Source of the DNA: Cordilura impudica
Lineage: Eukaryota; Arthropoda; Insecta; Diptera; Scathophagidae
Assembly (NCBI GenBank): GCA_963682025.1
Contig: OY821521.1
Location: forward strand, 169,191,165 to 169,255,164
DNA length: 64,000 bases
Reading direction: 5' to 3'
Both the position numbers and the translations under genes were made by a program. Every line of letters begins with the position of its first letter. The first letter of the stretch is position 1. The notes under the pieces are model-generated. The model had not been told where the DNA came from, did not search any database, and saw only the letters and a list, made by a program, of their open reading frames with translations. This document shows, piece by piece, positions 21,485-33,587 of this stretch.

Positions 21485-22639
21485 TATTTGTTTATTAAAA
21501 TATATTAGGTTATTGTCAGTAGAAAATTTTTATATTACAACAATATAATATTACTTTGAATAAGCTAAAGACATAAAAAGTTGCTATAATTCGTCAAAAA
21601 ACTCAGATTTTCTTTTTTCTCAAAAAAAAAAAAAATTAAATGCCTCTATATTTATTAATAAAATATATATTTTTTAGCTTGATTATTAGACAACAAAGAC
21701 TTATTCTGAGCTGTCTGAATTTTTCACTCGTGGTTGGCCTTTTTCGGAACATACCCATATATAGATATAGATTAACACAAATATATTCTATATCAAAATA
21801 AGCAAAAATACATATTTTCGATATTTTTAAAGTTTAACTTCAAATTTTATCTTATCTTCTAATAATTTGTAAGTAAAATTTAAGAGAATTTTTTTTTTAT
21901 ATAAAAACTTATTACAAGTGAAAAATTTTTTTATTAAAAACGAAAACTACTTTTTTAACTTTAAAAATTATGCTATACAAAAAGAAACAAAATTCACTTA
22001 CAAAAGTATTTTATTGGAAAAATAATTTTTTCAAAATTTATATACGAGTATCTCAATAAAATTGTGAATGGGTATTAAAACTTTCGTTTAAGCCAAATAA
22101 ATTACTTTATCTTGTTTTTTCTGTTCTTTTTTTTTTATCAGACTCTTAATTTTTTATTTATTGTTTGTGGTATGTCCTCGTATGTATATTTTTATTGCGA
22201 TTTGTTTTTGAAAGGATTATTTAGTGTTTTTGACAAACATATACATATACTTATACACACATACACTGACAAACATACACATACATTACAACCAGCTTAA
22301 GGGACACAACAAATATTTTTTGGCACTAACAACCATTTACAACAAACACATTAATTTTTTTTTTTTGTATAATTTATAGAAAAATTTTATTAAATAATGT
22401 ATATAGAAAACATAAAGAAGATTTATTGGAGGATTATAAAATCTATACAAATTATAAACAAATAAAAACTAACATCAACCAAACAATATTAAATGTTTTG
22501 TAAAGAGCAAATTCAAAAAAAATTTAATTCTGACTTTTAGTGATTATTTAGTAAAATTATAGATTTAAAAATAAAATCAATATTGCAGATAATAAAATCA
22601 GAAGACTGTTAACCTATATCAGAAGGCGCGTTTTTCTGT
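21485..22639. other. A+T-rich interval
   Basis: No gene is recognised. A short ACATACAC-rich stretch lies at about 22240-22290. Confidence 0.4.
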
Positions 22640-24126
22640 AAAAGTACTATTTTGAAAAATAATTTTTGTAAGAAAAAAGTATATTTTCTTTAAAAAGTAT
22701 TCATTCCTTTAAAGAGAGCCTGTTTTCCAGAACCGTACTTTGTTAGAAAGTACCATTTCCAAAAAAAGTGTATTTTTCTTTAAAAAAAAGTAGCTTTTTA
22801 TACCTTTGTTAAACAAGTACCTGTTCTCAAAAAGTACCTTTCTTCAAAAAGTTCTTTTTTCTAAGAAGTACATTTCCTTAAAAAGCAAAATATCTTTTCT
22901 TAAAACAAGTTTTTTTCTTAAAAAAAGGAATTTTTCTTAATTTTAAAAAGTAAATTTTTTTGAAAATGTATCTTTTCTTTAAAAAGTACCTTTTCTTAAA
23001 ACAGTGAACTTACTCAAATAAGTACATCTTCTTAAAATATTAAATTTTCTTACAAAAGAACATTTTCTTAAAAAAGAAATATTCTTAAATAAGTATTTTT
23101 TCTAAAAAATTTATCCTTTTAAAAAAAAAACATATATTTTAAAGTGTACCTTTTCTTAAAAATAAATTTTCTTAAAAAAGTACATTTTATTAAAAGAGTA
23201 CTTTATCCTACAATGATATATATTCGTAAAATAGTACTTTTTCTTAAAAAATGCCTTTTCTTAAAAAACTGTCTTTTTCTAAAAAGTACCTTTTTTAAAA
23301 AATTTACTTTTTCTTAAAAAAGTACCTACTGGATAAAGTAGTTTTTTTTTAAATAAATACCTTGTCTTAAAAGAGTACCTTTTTTAAGAAAGAGCATTTC
23401 CTTAAAAAGCACATTTTCTTGAAAATGTACCATTTTTGAAACAAGTATATTTTCGTAGAAAATATATAAATTCTCAAAAGCGTTCTTTTTCATATTTTTT
23501 TGAAGCAATCACCTTTTCTTATAAAAATTATATTTCTTAAAAAAAGTACCCTTTCTTATAAAAGTAAATCTTCTTAGAAAAAGTGCCTTTATTTAAAAAA
23601 CGATTTTTTTAAGTACTTTTCTTAAAAAGCACATTTTCTTAAAAAAGTAAATTTTAAAGTAAATTTATGCTCTCTTAAACAAGTTTCCTTTGTTTTAAAA
23701 ACACATTTTCTTCAGAGGTACCATTTCTTAAAAAAATATATTTCTCTTACAAAAAGACTTTTTTTAAAAAAGTACCTTTTTGAAAATATATCGTTTCTCT
23801 AAAAAATATATATACATTCTCCAAAAATAACTTTTTCTTAATAAAGCACATTTTGTTGAAAAAATTAACTTATATTAAAAAATTAATTTTTCTAAAAAAT
23901 TTAATTTTCTTAAAATGTAATTTTCTTAAAGAAGAGCCATAATTTGAAAAGTGTTTTTTAGTTGCTTTTCTTAAAAAGCACAATTACTTAAAAAATAAAT
24001 TTTCTTGAAAAAGTACCTTTTCTTAAAAAAATTACGTTTTCTTAAAAAAGTACATTTCCATAAGGAAGCACCATTTGTAAAAAAAGTACATATTCTTAAA
24101 AAAGTACCTTCTCTTGAAAAAAAACA
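22640..24126. repeat. AAGTACC minisatellite, block 1
   Basis: Degenerate tandem repeat of about 18 bp, consensus AAAAAGTACCTTTTCTTA, with strong length variation in the A and T runs. It is broken by DINE-1-like insertions but resumes on the other side of each. Confidence 0.9.
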
Positions 24127-24900
24127 ATTAGGAAAATTATATTCGGTCTAAACCGACTATACGATACCCTATACCATGCGTTTAGAGACCCTATTTTTCA
24201 GGCTCAACTAACTGGATATAAACAAGTAAGAAAATTATAGTCGGTCTAGACCAACTATACGATACCCTATACCATGCGTTTAGAGACCCTATCTCTTAGG
24301 CCCAATTAACTGGACATAGAAATAAAGCAAAAACCAAATTTGAGTGGGATTTTTATTAATTTTTTTGCTGCAGATATGAAAAAGTTCATATCGGATGCTA
24401 TATCTATATGTGGACAAGGCCCAAAAATGGACCGATCCTGACAATGTTTGGTAAGGTCTCTTGTGTTTTGCAAAAATATATACAAAAAAAATTTGAGAAG
24501 AATCAGTGCAATATTTTTGATTTTTGATAGATATAAGTGAAGATCGGGAAGCATCTCTATATGGGGCCTATGACTAAGAGTTGTCCCATCGAGATCATTT
24601 TTGGACTACTGATTAATCGATAGAATGAACACATACAAACCCAATCTTATGGCAATTTATGTTAACTTGATAGGGGTCATTTGTATGGTGGCCAGGTCCG
24701 AACATGGACCTATTCTCACCAGTTTCAATAGCGTTCATCATATGATCAATAAAAGCTTATATACCAAATTTCATCAAAATATATTCATATTTCCGACTTG
24801 CAGTTTGATTACAAGCTTTACATGGACACACAGACGGACGGACGTACGGACAGACGGACATCGCTAAATCGAATCAGATAGTGATTCTGATATGTTTTAT
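24127..24900 (-). mobile_element. DINE-1-like element with a second partial copy at its end
   Basis: A 90-bp end piece (24127-24220: palindrome plus ACGATACCCTATACCATGCG) is followed at 24221 by a new ACAAGTAAG start and a longer copy. The palindrome at about 24236-24259 has one mismatch. The TATACCC end is missing; the copy fades out after GTGATTCTGAT near 24890. Confidence 0.8.
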
Positions 24901-24984
24901 TTTAATCAGTCAAAAAAGTTAGATGTAATCGGTATAGATTTTGCAATAGATTTCAACTAAAATCTACTAGAGTTTCCTCAGATG

Positions 24985-26055
24985 TAAACGCGCTATTATT
25001 AAAAAAGTTCCTTTCTCAAAAAAGTATATTTTCCTAAGAATATTTTCTTTAAAAAAATACCATTTCTTAAACAAGTACATTATCGCAAAAAAAATGCCTT
25101 CGTTTCAAAAACCATTTTTTTAAAGCAATTTTTCTTACAAAAATACTTTTTCTTAAAAAGTACACTTTCAAGAAGCAGTACATTTCAGTAAAAAAAAGTA
25201 CCTTTTCTTAAAATAATTCCCTCTAAATAAAAAAGTGCATTTAACACAAAAAGTGCCTTTTCTTCAAAATATATACTTAAAAAAATACCTCTTAAAAAAA
25301 TATATTTTCTTAATAAATAAATTTTATGAAAAGAAGTGCATTTATTAAAAAATAATTTTTTAAGTATTGTTTTTAAAAGTTAATTTTCTTAAAACAGTAA
25401 CATTTCTTAAAAAAATAAGTTTTCTTAAAAAAATTACCTTTCTTAAAGAAGTACCTTGGCAAAACAAAGTACCCTTTCTTAAAAAAATACCTTTTGTTAA
25501 AAAAGTACCTTTTGTTAAAAAGTACCTTTTGTTAAAAAAGTACCTTTTCTTAAAAAAGTACCTTTTGTTAAAAAAGTACCTTTTGTTAAAAAAGTACCTT
25601 TTGTTAAAAAGTACCCTTTGTTAAACAAGTACCTTTTGTTAAAAAAGTACCTTTTCTGAAAAAAAGTAATTTTCTTAAAAAAGAACCTTTTGTTTAAAAG
25701 TGTATTTTGTTAAGAAAAAGTACATTTTGTTAAAAAAGTGTCTTTTGTTAAAAAAGTCTCTTTTGTCAAAAAAAAGTGTCTTACTAATAAAAATACATGT
25801 TTTCAAAAAGTGTCTTTTGTTAAAAAAATCCATTTTCTTAAAAAAGTACCTTTTCTTAAACAAGTATATATAGTTACAAAAGCTTATTTTCTTAAAAAAG
25901 CACATTTTCTTTAAAATGCACTTTTTCCTAAAACAGTACATTTCATAAACTTTCCTTAAAAAGTTTCTTTTCTCGAAAAAGTATATTTTCCAAAAAATAT
26001 ACCATTTCATAAAGAATACCTTTTCTTAAAAAAAGTGCCTTTATTTCAAAAAGTA
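24985..26055. repeat. AAGTACC minisatellite, block 2
   Basis: Same family as block 1. At about 25480-25660 the units become homogeneous (AAAAAGTACCTTTTGTTA, 17-19 bp, about ten copies), indicating a recent local expansion. Confidence 0.9.
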
Positions 26056-26837
26056 TTTTTATACCCTATACCACTATGTGGTTTGGGTATAATGACTTTG
26101 TGCTGCTGTTTGTAACAACCAAAAATATTTGACCTAGACCCATCTTTAATTATACCGATCGAATCAGAATCACTTTTTGAGTTGATTTAACAATGTCCGT
26201 CCGTCCGTCCGTCTGTGTGTCCATGTAAACCTTGTAATCAAACTGCAGGTCGCAAATATGAATATATTTTGATGAAATTTGGTATATTAGCTTTTATCGG
26301 CCATGGGATGAACGCTATTGAAATTGGTGAGAATCGGTCCATGTTCAGACCTAGCCCCCATACAAATTACCCCTATGAAATCGACATAAATTGCCATAAG
26401 ATCCAAATTGTCATACAGATCTTACTCAAATTGGGTTTGTATGCGTTCATTACATCCACTAATGAGTAGTCCAAAAATGATTCCTTTGGTCTCATATAGA
26501 GCTGCTTCCCGATATTAACTTAAATCTATTAAAAAACAAAAATATTGCACTGATTCTTCTCAAATTTTGTTTGTATATGTTTTTGCAAAATACAAGAGAC
26601 GTTACCAACCATGGTCAGGATCGGTCCATTTTTGGACCTAGTCCCCATATAGATATAGCATCCGATATGAACTTTTTCATATCTGCAGCCAAAAAAATTA
26701 ATAAAAATCCCACTCAAATTTGGTTTTTGCGTATTTTCTATGTCCAGTTAGTTGGGCCTAAGAGATAGGGTTTCCAAACGCATGGTATAGGGTATCGTAT
26801 AGTCGGTCTAGACCGACTATAATTTTCTTACTTGTTT
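26056..26837 (+). mobile_element. DINE-1-like element, full-length
   Basis: Starts TTTTTATACCCTATACCAC and ends CTTACTTGTT, with a short (GTCC)n/(GTCT) tract at about 26194-26220 and an exact 24-bp palindrome at 26798-26821. It is inserted in the AAGTACC minisatellite, which continues on both sides. Confidence 0.85.
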
Positions 26838-27325
26838 TTTTTTTTTTTTTTGTGAAGTACCTTTTCTTAAAAAAATACTTTTTCTTAAAAAAAGGTACAC
26901 TTTCTTGAAACAATACACTTTCTTAAAAAAGTAACTTTTCTTAAAAAAAAATAAATTTTCTTAAAATAGTACCTTTATCAAAAAAAGTTTTTAAGAGAGT
27001 ACCTTTTTTTAAAAAAGTTGTTTTTCTTAAAAAAAAAATTCAGTTTTCCTAAAAATTTTAGTTTTTCTTAAAAAAAGTACGATTTCGTAAAAAAGTACAC
27101 TTTCGTTTAAAAATAATTTTTTTTTTAAAGCAGTTTTCTTAAAAAAGTACGTCTTCGTAAAAAAGTATCTTTCTTCGAATATAACTTTTATTAAAAAAAA
27201 ATTCTCTGTTCAAAAAGTGCCTTTTCTAATAAAGAGTTTTTTTCTTAAAACATTTTTCTTAAAATTCTACCTTTTTTTAAAAAGTAATTATTGTTAAAAT
27301 GTACAATTTCTGAAAAAATTAGCTC
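26838..27325. repeat. AAGTACC minisatellite, block 3
   Basis: Same family and orientation as blocks 1 and 2, more diverged towards 27300. Confidence 0.85.
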
Positions 27326-28622
27326 AGATTCTGAAGCATTTTGCCCATAGGAAAATCTTTAAATTCTAGGAAAATTCCATATTACAAGGAATTTTTTTTA
27401 ATTAGATACTATGACATTCCTCCTATAGAAAAATCTTGATATTCTAGAGCTTTTTTGCCATAGAAAAGCCTATGATTTTGAATCATTTCTTCTACAGAAA
27501 AAAACTCCGATTCCTATAGATGCTCCTTTTTGTATAAATATTTGTGGTATTAACACATTCATACTGTTAGTCTAATAAAACTTGCAAATAACATCAGTCA
27601 GTGTTAAAATAAGATCCAAAACAAATATAAATAAAAATAAAAACTATACCAACTGTAATAATCACTGGTAATATGAAAATGTAAACGATAAAAATCTCGC
27701 TCGTAAAAATTTAAAAACTCTAAGGAAAAATGAATAATAAAAAAAGAAATAAAAGTGGAAAAAACAAATTCTTTAGCACATTACGAGCACCCCCATTACC
27801 AGCTACATGAATTAAGTAAAGCAGCAAATAACAACAAATAATGAAAAAATAAAGCAAGACAAAATGGAAATTTTTTCAAATCTTCTTCGATACTCCAATA
27901 CTTAGTACAATGCCATATTCAAAGAATAACACAAAAGCTGTATAACTGAAAGTAATGAAAAAAAAATTATAGATGGCTAAGCTGAATCATAAACAGGCTC
28001 CATAAACTGCAAAAAAAATTCCAGCCCCTAAATATTTTGCTACATTTCTAAATTTTCAGATGTACTTCTTCATGGTTGGACAAACAGATAGGCCGTTAAA
28101 ACATTTGTATATATTTTCTTAAGAACCTAGAACTTTATATTGAGAATATATTTTCTGTTACCAATATAATGTATAAACAAATATACCCTCGTCTCATGAT
28201 GAAGGGTATTAAAATTACTTAAAAGTTATCAAAAGAATAAAGAAAAGTAAAAAAAAATTATGTATTCAAATCAAAATAAAATAGATTTTAACCCAATTTT
28301 CATAAAAAAAAAGTAATTCCCAGCTAATACCACATAAATGTACTTGACAAGCATTATGGGTGAGGGTGAAAAACTAATCCAAAAAGACATAAATTTTATG
28401 TTATACTAAAGATATCACATGGGGGATTTCGATGACACTTGCCAGCAAAAAAAAAAGAGAAGTAATTTTAAAAGAATAAAATAAAAGAACAGTGTTCGAC
28501 AAAAAACATTTAGAAGGCGTATTTAGTATAAAGTTACAGAACTTCAAATTGCAACAAAGCAAAGAAAAATATCTTTCAAATCAATTAAATTGGCCTTATT
28601 GGATATATATAATTTGATGACA
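27326..28622. other. Noncoding interval with degraded repeats
   Basis: At 27330-27530 a loose roughly 45-bp repeat shares phrases such as CATAGAAAA and GATTCT. At about 28183-28212 ATACCCT and AGGGTAT form a hairpin that resembles a DINE-1-type end. No gene is supported. Confidence 0.35.
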
Positions 28623-28745
28623 TTAATGCTTAAATATGACTTCGGTCATGTGGCCGCCACGACTGGCGCGTTCATGGCGCAATCAGTAACACCAATTTTC
28701 ACACACTTTTCGCAGCAATAACGCGTCGAATGTTGTTTGCCAGGT
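28623..28745 (-). pseudogene. C-terminal scrap of a mariner-like transposase
   Basis: Minus-strand translation gives NNIRRVIAA, then after a frameshift ENWCY-stop-LRHERASRGGHMTEVIFKH and a TAA at 28623-28625. The RVI..I..NW..R...C/H..S/A.GGH...V.F pattern is the usual C-terminal tail of Tc1/mariner-type transposases. The catalytic DDE/D part is absent. It abuts an unrelated hAT-like scrap on the other strand. Confidence 0.6.
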
Positions 28746-28767
28746 GTTATTAAAATTCTTTAATTTA

Positions 28768-28975
28768 ATGGAACCAATCAAACAATTTCTCAATGAAAAG
28801 TGGATGCTAGATATGGCGTTTTTCGCAGAAATTTTTCAGCATTTACAATCATGAAATTTATCTCTACCAGGACATAATAAACTTATTTCTGATTTGGCAC
28901 AGAATGCATTTAGCTCCAATAAAACAAATAAAACTATTCGAGAAAGACCTCGTTTTTAAGACTTTCGCTTTCACT
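28768..28975 (+). pseudogene. hAT-like (ZBED/GTF2IRD2-type) transposase scrap
   Basis: Plus-strand translation gives EPIKQFLNEKWMLDMAFFAE, IFQHLQ, a stop, NLSLPGHNKLISDLAQ, then in another frame IKQIKLFEKDLVFKTF. The W.LDLAFF.DI..HLN.LNL.LQG....I.DL....K.FK.KL.LF...L segment is well known from hAT-derived transposases of the ZBED5/GTF2IRD2 group. Only this central piece survives; at least one stop and one frameshift are present. Sequence up to about 29165 may belong to it but is not recognisable. Confidence 0.65.
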
Positions 28976-29187
28976 TCACTTGTATCAGTAAAACAAACTT
29001 TACCCGGAGTTTATATAACAGTTACAGATTATGTATGAAAGCTTCATATACCAGCACAAGAACTAACCGATAAAATCCGTGATTTAACTGGACTTAAGCC
29101 ATCATTTGTACATTTGGAAAATCTTTTCCTGGTTGATATTTTGAACAATGATTACCGCCAATAGCTTCGGTATTCTATTGATTTATA

Positions 29188-29564
29188 CTAGCAGATTCCA
29201 GCCCTCGAAATTCGAGCGCAAATTCTATGAAATTTTATTTTTTCATTAAATAAAGACCCTAAAATTATGCTAATCAACTATACCCAATTCACAAATCAAC
29301 ACAAAAAACAAACTCATTTTTATTACAAACACATTAACAAATTTAATAAACACACACATAGCATTGTATAATTTTATGTATGTGTTTGTAGCAAATTTAA
29401 ATGCAATTTACTCAAAATATAAGGAAAAAATTAAAAATCTGTAATTCTGCAAAATGGCTAAAAAGAAATACCTTTCAAATAACATATGTTTGGTCAAAAT
29501 TGGGATAAAACGGTAGAACAAAACATCAGTCACAAGAAATCGCCTAGCCTATTAATATTACAGA
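29188..29564 (-). mobile_element. Non-autonomous Helitron, full-length
   Basis: Same family as 21108-21484. Ends are TCTGTAATATTAATAGGC and hairpin plus CTAG in minus-strand sense, with host A and T at the borders. Confidence 0.85.
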
Positions 29565-29569
29565 TAAGG

Positions 29570-29790
29570 GAAGATCGAGAAGAAGCTTTTTATGGCGGTT
29601 ATGACTAAAACTTTTATCACAGGGCTTTTTCGGACTGCATAATACGGCAATATATATATTCTCATGTCAAAATCAATTCAAGTCAGCAGTGATCATTCAA
29701 TGGTTGAATATATATTTAATATATTTACGTTTGCTACCTGCGACGGATGGACGGACGACTATTCGAGAAATGCCTAAATCGGTGTTGCCT
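29570..29790 (-). mobile_element. DINE-1-like remnant
   Basis: Diverged traces of the family body are present: GGGAAGATCGAGAAGAAGCT, TTTATGGCGGTTATGAC and a GACGGATGGACGGACG tract at about 29740-29757. No ends remain. Confidence 0.45.
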
Positions 29791-29918
29791 TTAATGCAAA
29801 ATACATTAGTTCAAAGTAAAATAAAATGGCGTTTTATTTGCCGTAATTTTCAGCTACCAAAATTTATTGTTAGATTATTCTCATTCATAATAAAAATAAT
29901 TACTTAGTAAAAAAATTT

Positions 29919-30975
29919 TAAAACGGACTAAAAAGTATAAAGTAATTTTTCATTGCCATAAATAGATTTCGAAACCAATATAGATTGTTCTGATAATGTT
30001 TGATTTTGAATTTTTAATAGGCAGAAATACTAGTAATATTTAAAACTAAAAACGTTGGGCGCCATACATTGTAAAAGTTTAACAAGATCTTGTTCAACAA
30101 TTTCTTCTGGATTTTTAAGAAGATTAAAAGCATTTGGGTATGCGCATACATTGGGTAATTAATGCGTGAGCAGTTCACCCAAGTCACTAAAAGTTTGACT
30201 GTGCTGCCTATTCTTTGAATTAAACTTGTTTCAACTAAAAAATAGATTAAAATTTAACCGTAGTTAGAATTTTGTTGCATGCTTTGTGTTTCAAAACTAA
30301 CTATTTTATTGATGAATTTTAGTCATTTATGCTTTGAAGGTCTTAAGTTCGACTATCTATAATATTAATAGGCTAGGCGATTCCGATGTGACCGATGTTT
30401 TGTTCTACCGTTTTATCCCGATTTTGACCAAATGTATATTATTTGAAAGGTATTTCTTTTTAGCCGATTTGCAGATTTACAGATTTTTAAATTTTTTCCT
30501 TTTTTTTGAGTAAATTGCATTTAAAGTTGCTACTAACACATACATAAAATTATACAATGCTATGTGTGTGTTTATTAAATTTGTTAATGTATTTGTAATA
30601 AAAATTAGTTTGTTTTTTGTGTTGATTTGTGAATTCACTATAATTGATTAGCATACCTTTAGGGTCTATATTTAATGAAAAAAAATTAAATTTACTAGAA
30701 TTTGCATTATAATTTCGAGGGCAGGAGTTTGCTAGTTATTATTAAATCACTTAAGTACAATTTTATTGGAGTGAAAATTAAATGAACTGTTTTCTTAACA
30801 CAACTACGCTTTACTATTATTTTGCGCCAAACGTTTTTAGTTTTAAATTTTACTAGTATGTATTTCTGTCTATTAAAAATACACAATCAAACATTATCAG
30901 GACCATCTATAGTGGTTTCGAAATCTGTTTATGGTAATGAAAAATTATTTTATGCTTTTTAGTCCGCTTTAAAAA
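29919..30975. repeat. Inverted repeat of about 150-bp arms enclosing a Helitron
   Basis: The left arm 29919-30062 (AAAACGGACTAAAAAG to AAAAACGTTGGGCGC) is the imperfect reverse complement of the right arm 30828-30974 (GCGCCAAACGTTTTTAG to CTTTTTAGTCCGCTTT). The intervening 765 bp contain the Helitron copy at 30356-30735. Either this is a foldback-type element or two opposed copies of an unknown repeat. Confidence 0.75.
30356..30735 (+). mobile_element. Non-autonomous Helitron, full-length
   Basis: Plus-sense copy. It starts TCTATAATATTAATAGGC after host A, and ends GGCAGGAGTTTGCTAG before host T. The 3' hairpin is decayed here (TATAATTTCGAGGG). Confidence 0.85.
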
Positions 30976-31397
30976 CGTTGAATATTAGAAATGGCGGTGC
31001 CACGCCCACACAGAAAAAATTTTGATATAATATTGCATTGTCATTCAGTTCTGAGCTATGTTGAAAATTTTCAAGTCTCTAGCTTATCGGGAAATTACTT
31101 TCAAATCAAGAAAGCGTCCTAATAAAAACGTTTTAAAAAACATTTAATACGTAAAGGAAAATCTTTGTGACCATTTTTAAGCAAAATGCGGGAACGGAGG
31201 TATGTGAAATTAAACACAGTTATAGATCATATGGAGGAGAAGTGTGCAATTATAAAATTTATATATAATATGTGTTAAAAATATATTGAATTAAATAAAA
31301 TAAAATATTTATAATAAATAAATTTATAAGAGCCTAAAGGTATGCTTATCAATTTTAGCCAATCCACAATTCAACGCATTTCATTATAATTGTATAT

Positions 31398-31583
31398 CAC
31401 ACGACCTGTGTTGAATTGTGAATTGCTAAAATTTATTAACATACCTTAAGGCTTTTATAAAGTTATTTATTATCATAATTTTTTTATGTATATACATAGG
31501 AAAAAAACATTGGAGAAAAAAATTGAACAAAAAAATAGTTTCCCAGAATTTGCGCTCGAACTTCGAACGCTGTGCCATGCTAG
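31398..31583 (+). mobile_element. 5'-truncated non-autonomous Helitron
   Basis: The 3' half of the same family, with GCTCGAACTTCGAACGC hairpin region and terminal CTAG at 31580-31583 followed by T. Confidence 0.65.
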
Positions 31584-32494
31584 TTATCGTACATGTGTTA
31601 TTTTCATATCTCACCATCGCATTGTTTTCTTATCTTTAGATGATTGTTTTGTCAGATGCAACAATATTTATGTATGATTTGTTATTATAAATGTCTAAAA
31701 TCTTTTCTTTGAAATATGCAAATGGGAATCAATCAGCATAACTGATTATAAAAACAGACAATCAAAAACAAAAAAAAAACTGTAATACTCCAAGAACTAG
31801 AGATGGAATCATATAGAATTTTAATGAAGTCATAAAAGCAAAAGAAGAAAAATTTACCTTTTTTTCACTTGTTTATTATGCAAAAAGCAAAGAACACAAA
31901 TGAGAAGAGAAAATAAGATAATGAAATGGAAAGTAGACATATAAACCGGTAATATGTATGTAAATGTTAAGAGCATGATAAGGAATAAATTTACACATTA
32001 AATTTTAAATTAAGTTCACGCTTAAATTGTGCTGGCATTTTACGAAAGGTTAATTTAAGCAGTCAATTAGATGAAAGCTTTTTTGTATAAGAAAAGATAA
32101 GAAAAATTAAAGTGTTTGATTGGGCATCAAACGAAGTGAAATAAATGCTAATCTTCTTAACCGGATGTGTTGAAAGGATCGATTGAAGTTGCCTGTTATG
32201 GTCGTCGCACAGTGGCTGAAAATCGTTTTTCATTGGCCAAAATTCTGTAACTTTTGAACCGATCAAAATATTTAAGTAATATTTTTTTAATGGATAGATA
32301 TTTAGTTCAGCTTGACTCAGTTTTAAATACATTAAAATTGATTGAGGACTTTTTAAGGAATTCTAGGTCAAAGTTGAACTTTTGATTTTTTTTTAACTTT
32401 TTGATTGAAATATGTGTTTATTATTTTTTTAATAATTAAAAAATTTAATATTTTGATTTTAATAATAATTATAAAAAATTTTTGTAAAAATGGG
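31584..32494. other. Noncoding interval
   Basis: A+T-rich, with no homology that I can recognise. The longest open frame (32063-32332, minus) has a composition typical of chance translation. Confidence 0.4.
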
Positions 32495-33587
32495 ATTTTT
32501 TTAATGTTACACTCAAACAAAATTTTACAACTGGAGATTTTGCTATTATTACTGAAAAATTAAATATTATTTGTTGTCAAATTTGCAAATTTGTTTACAC
32601 TCAAAGAATATTTACACTTAAAAAAAACGTTAATAATATTATCTAAAAATCTTGCTATTACTACAGAAAAATTTATTATTCTTTGCTGTCAAAATTGATA
32701 ATTTTAAAAAACATTTTAAAAATAAAAACTGCAATAGATTTTAATTATAATTATTGTTCATTTGACTCAAATATTGATTGCAAATATTCCATATTTTGTT
32801 CTGTGTTATTTCTGTTCTTTAATAGTTTTTTGACTTCTTCATATAAATCCCGATGTTCCACTTTCCATTGATTTCGAATACTGGAGGTGAACGGATCTGA
32901 CGTTGCCAATAATATATTAAATAGATCTTCATTTGTGGAATTTCGTGAAATTTTTCTAGTATTGTGCTCTCTATAAAATCTGTAAGTAATCCTTATTTCT
33001 TTTTTCCTGAGCCTCCTCTGATAGATCTCCTAGTTGCACCAAATGATATTTAATGACATCTTCTCCATGATAAAGGATTTTGTGAACTGTTGCAGGCATA
33101 TTTCTCCATGGGTAGTTGGTTGTATATATTTTTGCAATTTTCTTAGCTAATCTCTAAATTTTCTAGAGTCAATTTCTTCATTGCACGCAAATACTTCTAG
33201 GACTATTTTAAATCTGAAAATAAGGTTTAAATCCACTCCTGTTATTTCAGATGTTGTTTCTGGATCTGAAAAGAATCTTCTTGCGGTATTGGCATCATTT
33301 GTATTGCCGGACCCTTGTTTTGGCTGATCTATAAAAAATCCAAATTTGCGATATTCATCTTGAACATGTTCCTTTTTTGAACTTCTTAACTCTTTGTTGG
33401 TTTCGTTGTTTCTTATTGATGCTGAAGACCCGCAATGCAAATCATAACTGATTTTTAGTATGTGTTCCATAAGTCGTATTCTTGCATGTACTGGTGATAA
33501 TCCAAATTCATATGCATCGGTATTCTCAAATGATTTTGCCGGGACTTGTTTTAATTGGCTTGATGTTGCTTGGCATATAGTGCAGCT

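Noticed and set aside
25367..26010. Lysine/phenylalanine-rich open frames on both strands
   Set aside because: They are translations of the AAGTACC minisatellite; composition and period follow the DNA repeat.
22640..27325. CRISPR-like array
   Set aside because: Repeats are degenerate and have no unique spacers of regular length; the genome is eukaryotic.
32063..32332. 89-codon minus-strand frame
   Set aside because: Composition fits chance translation of A+T-rich DNA; no motif.
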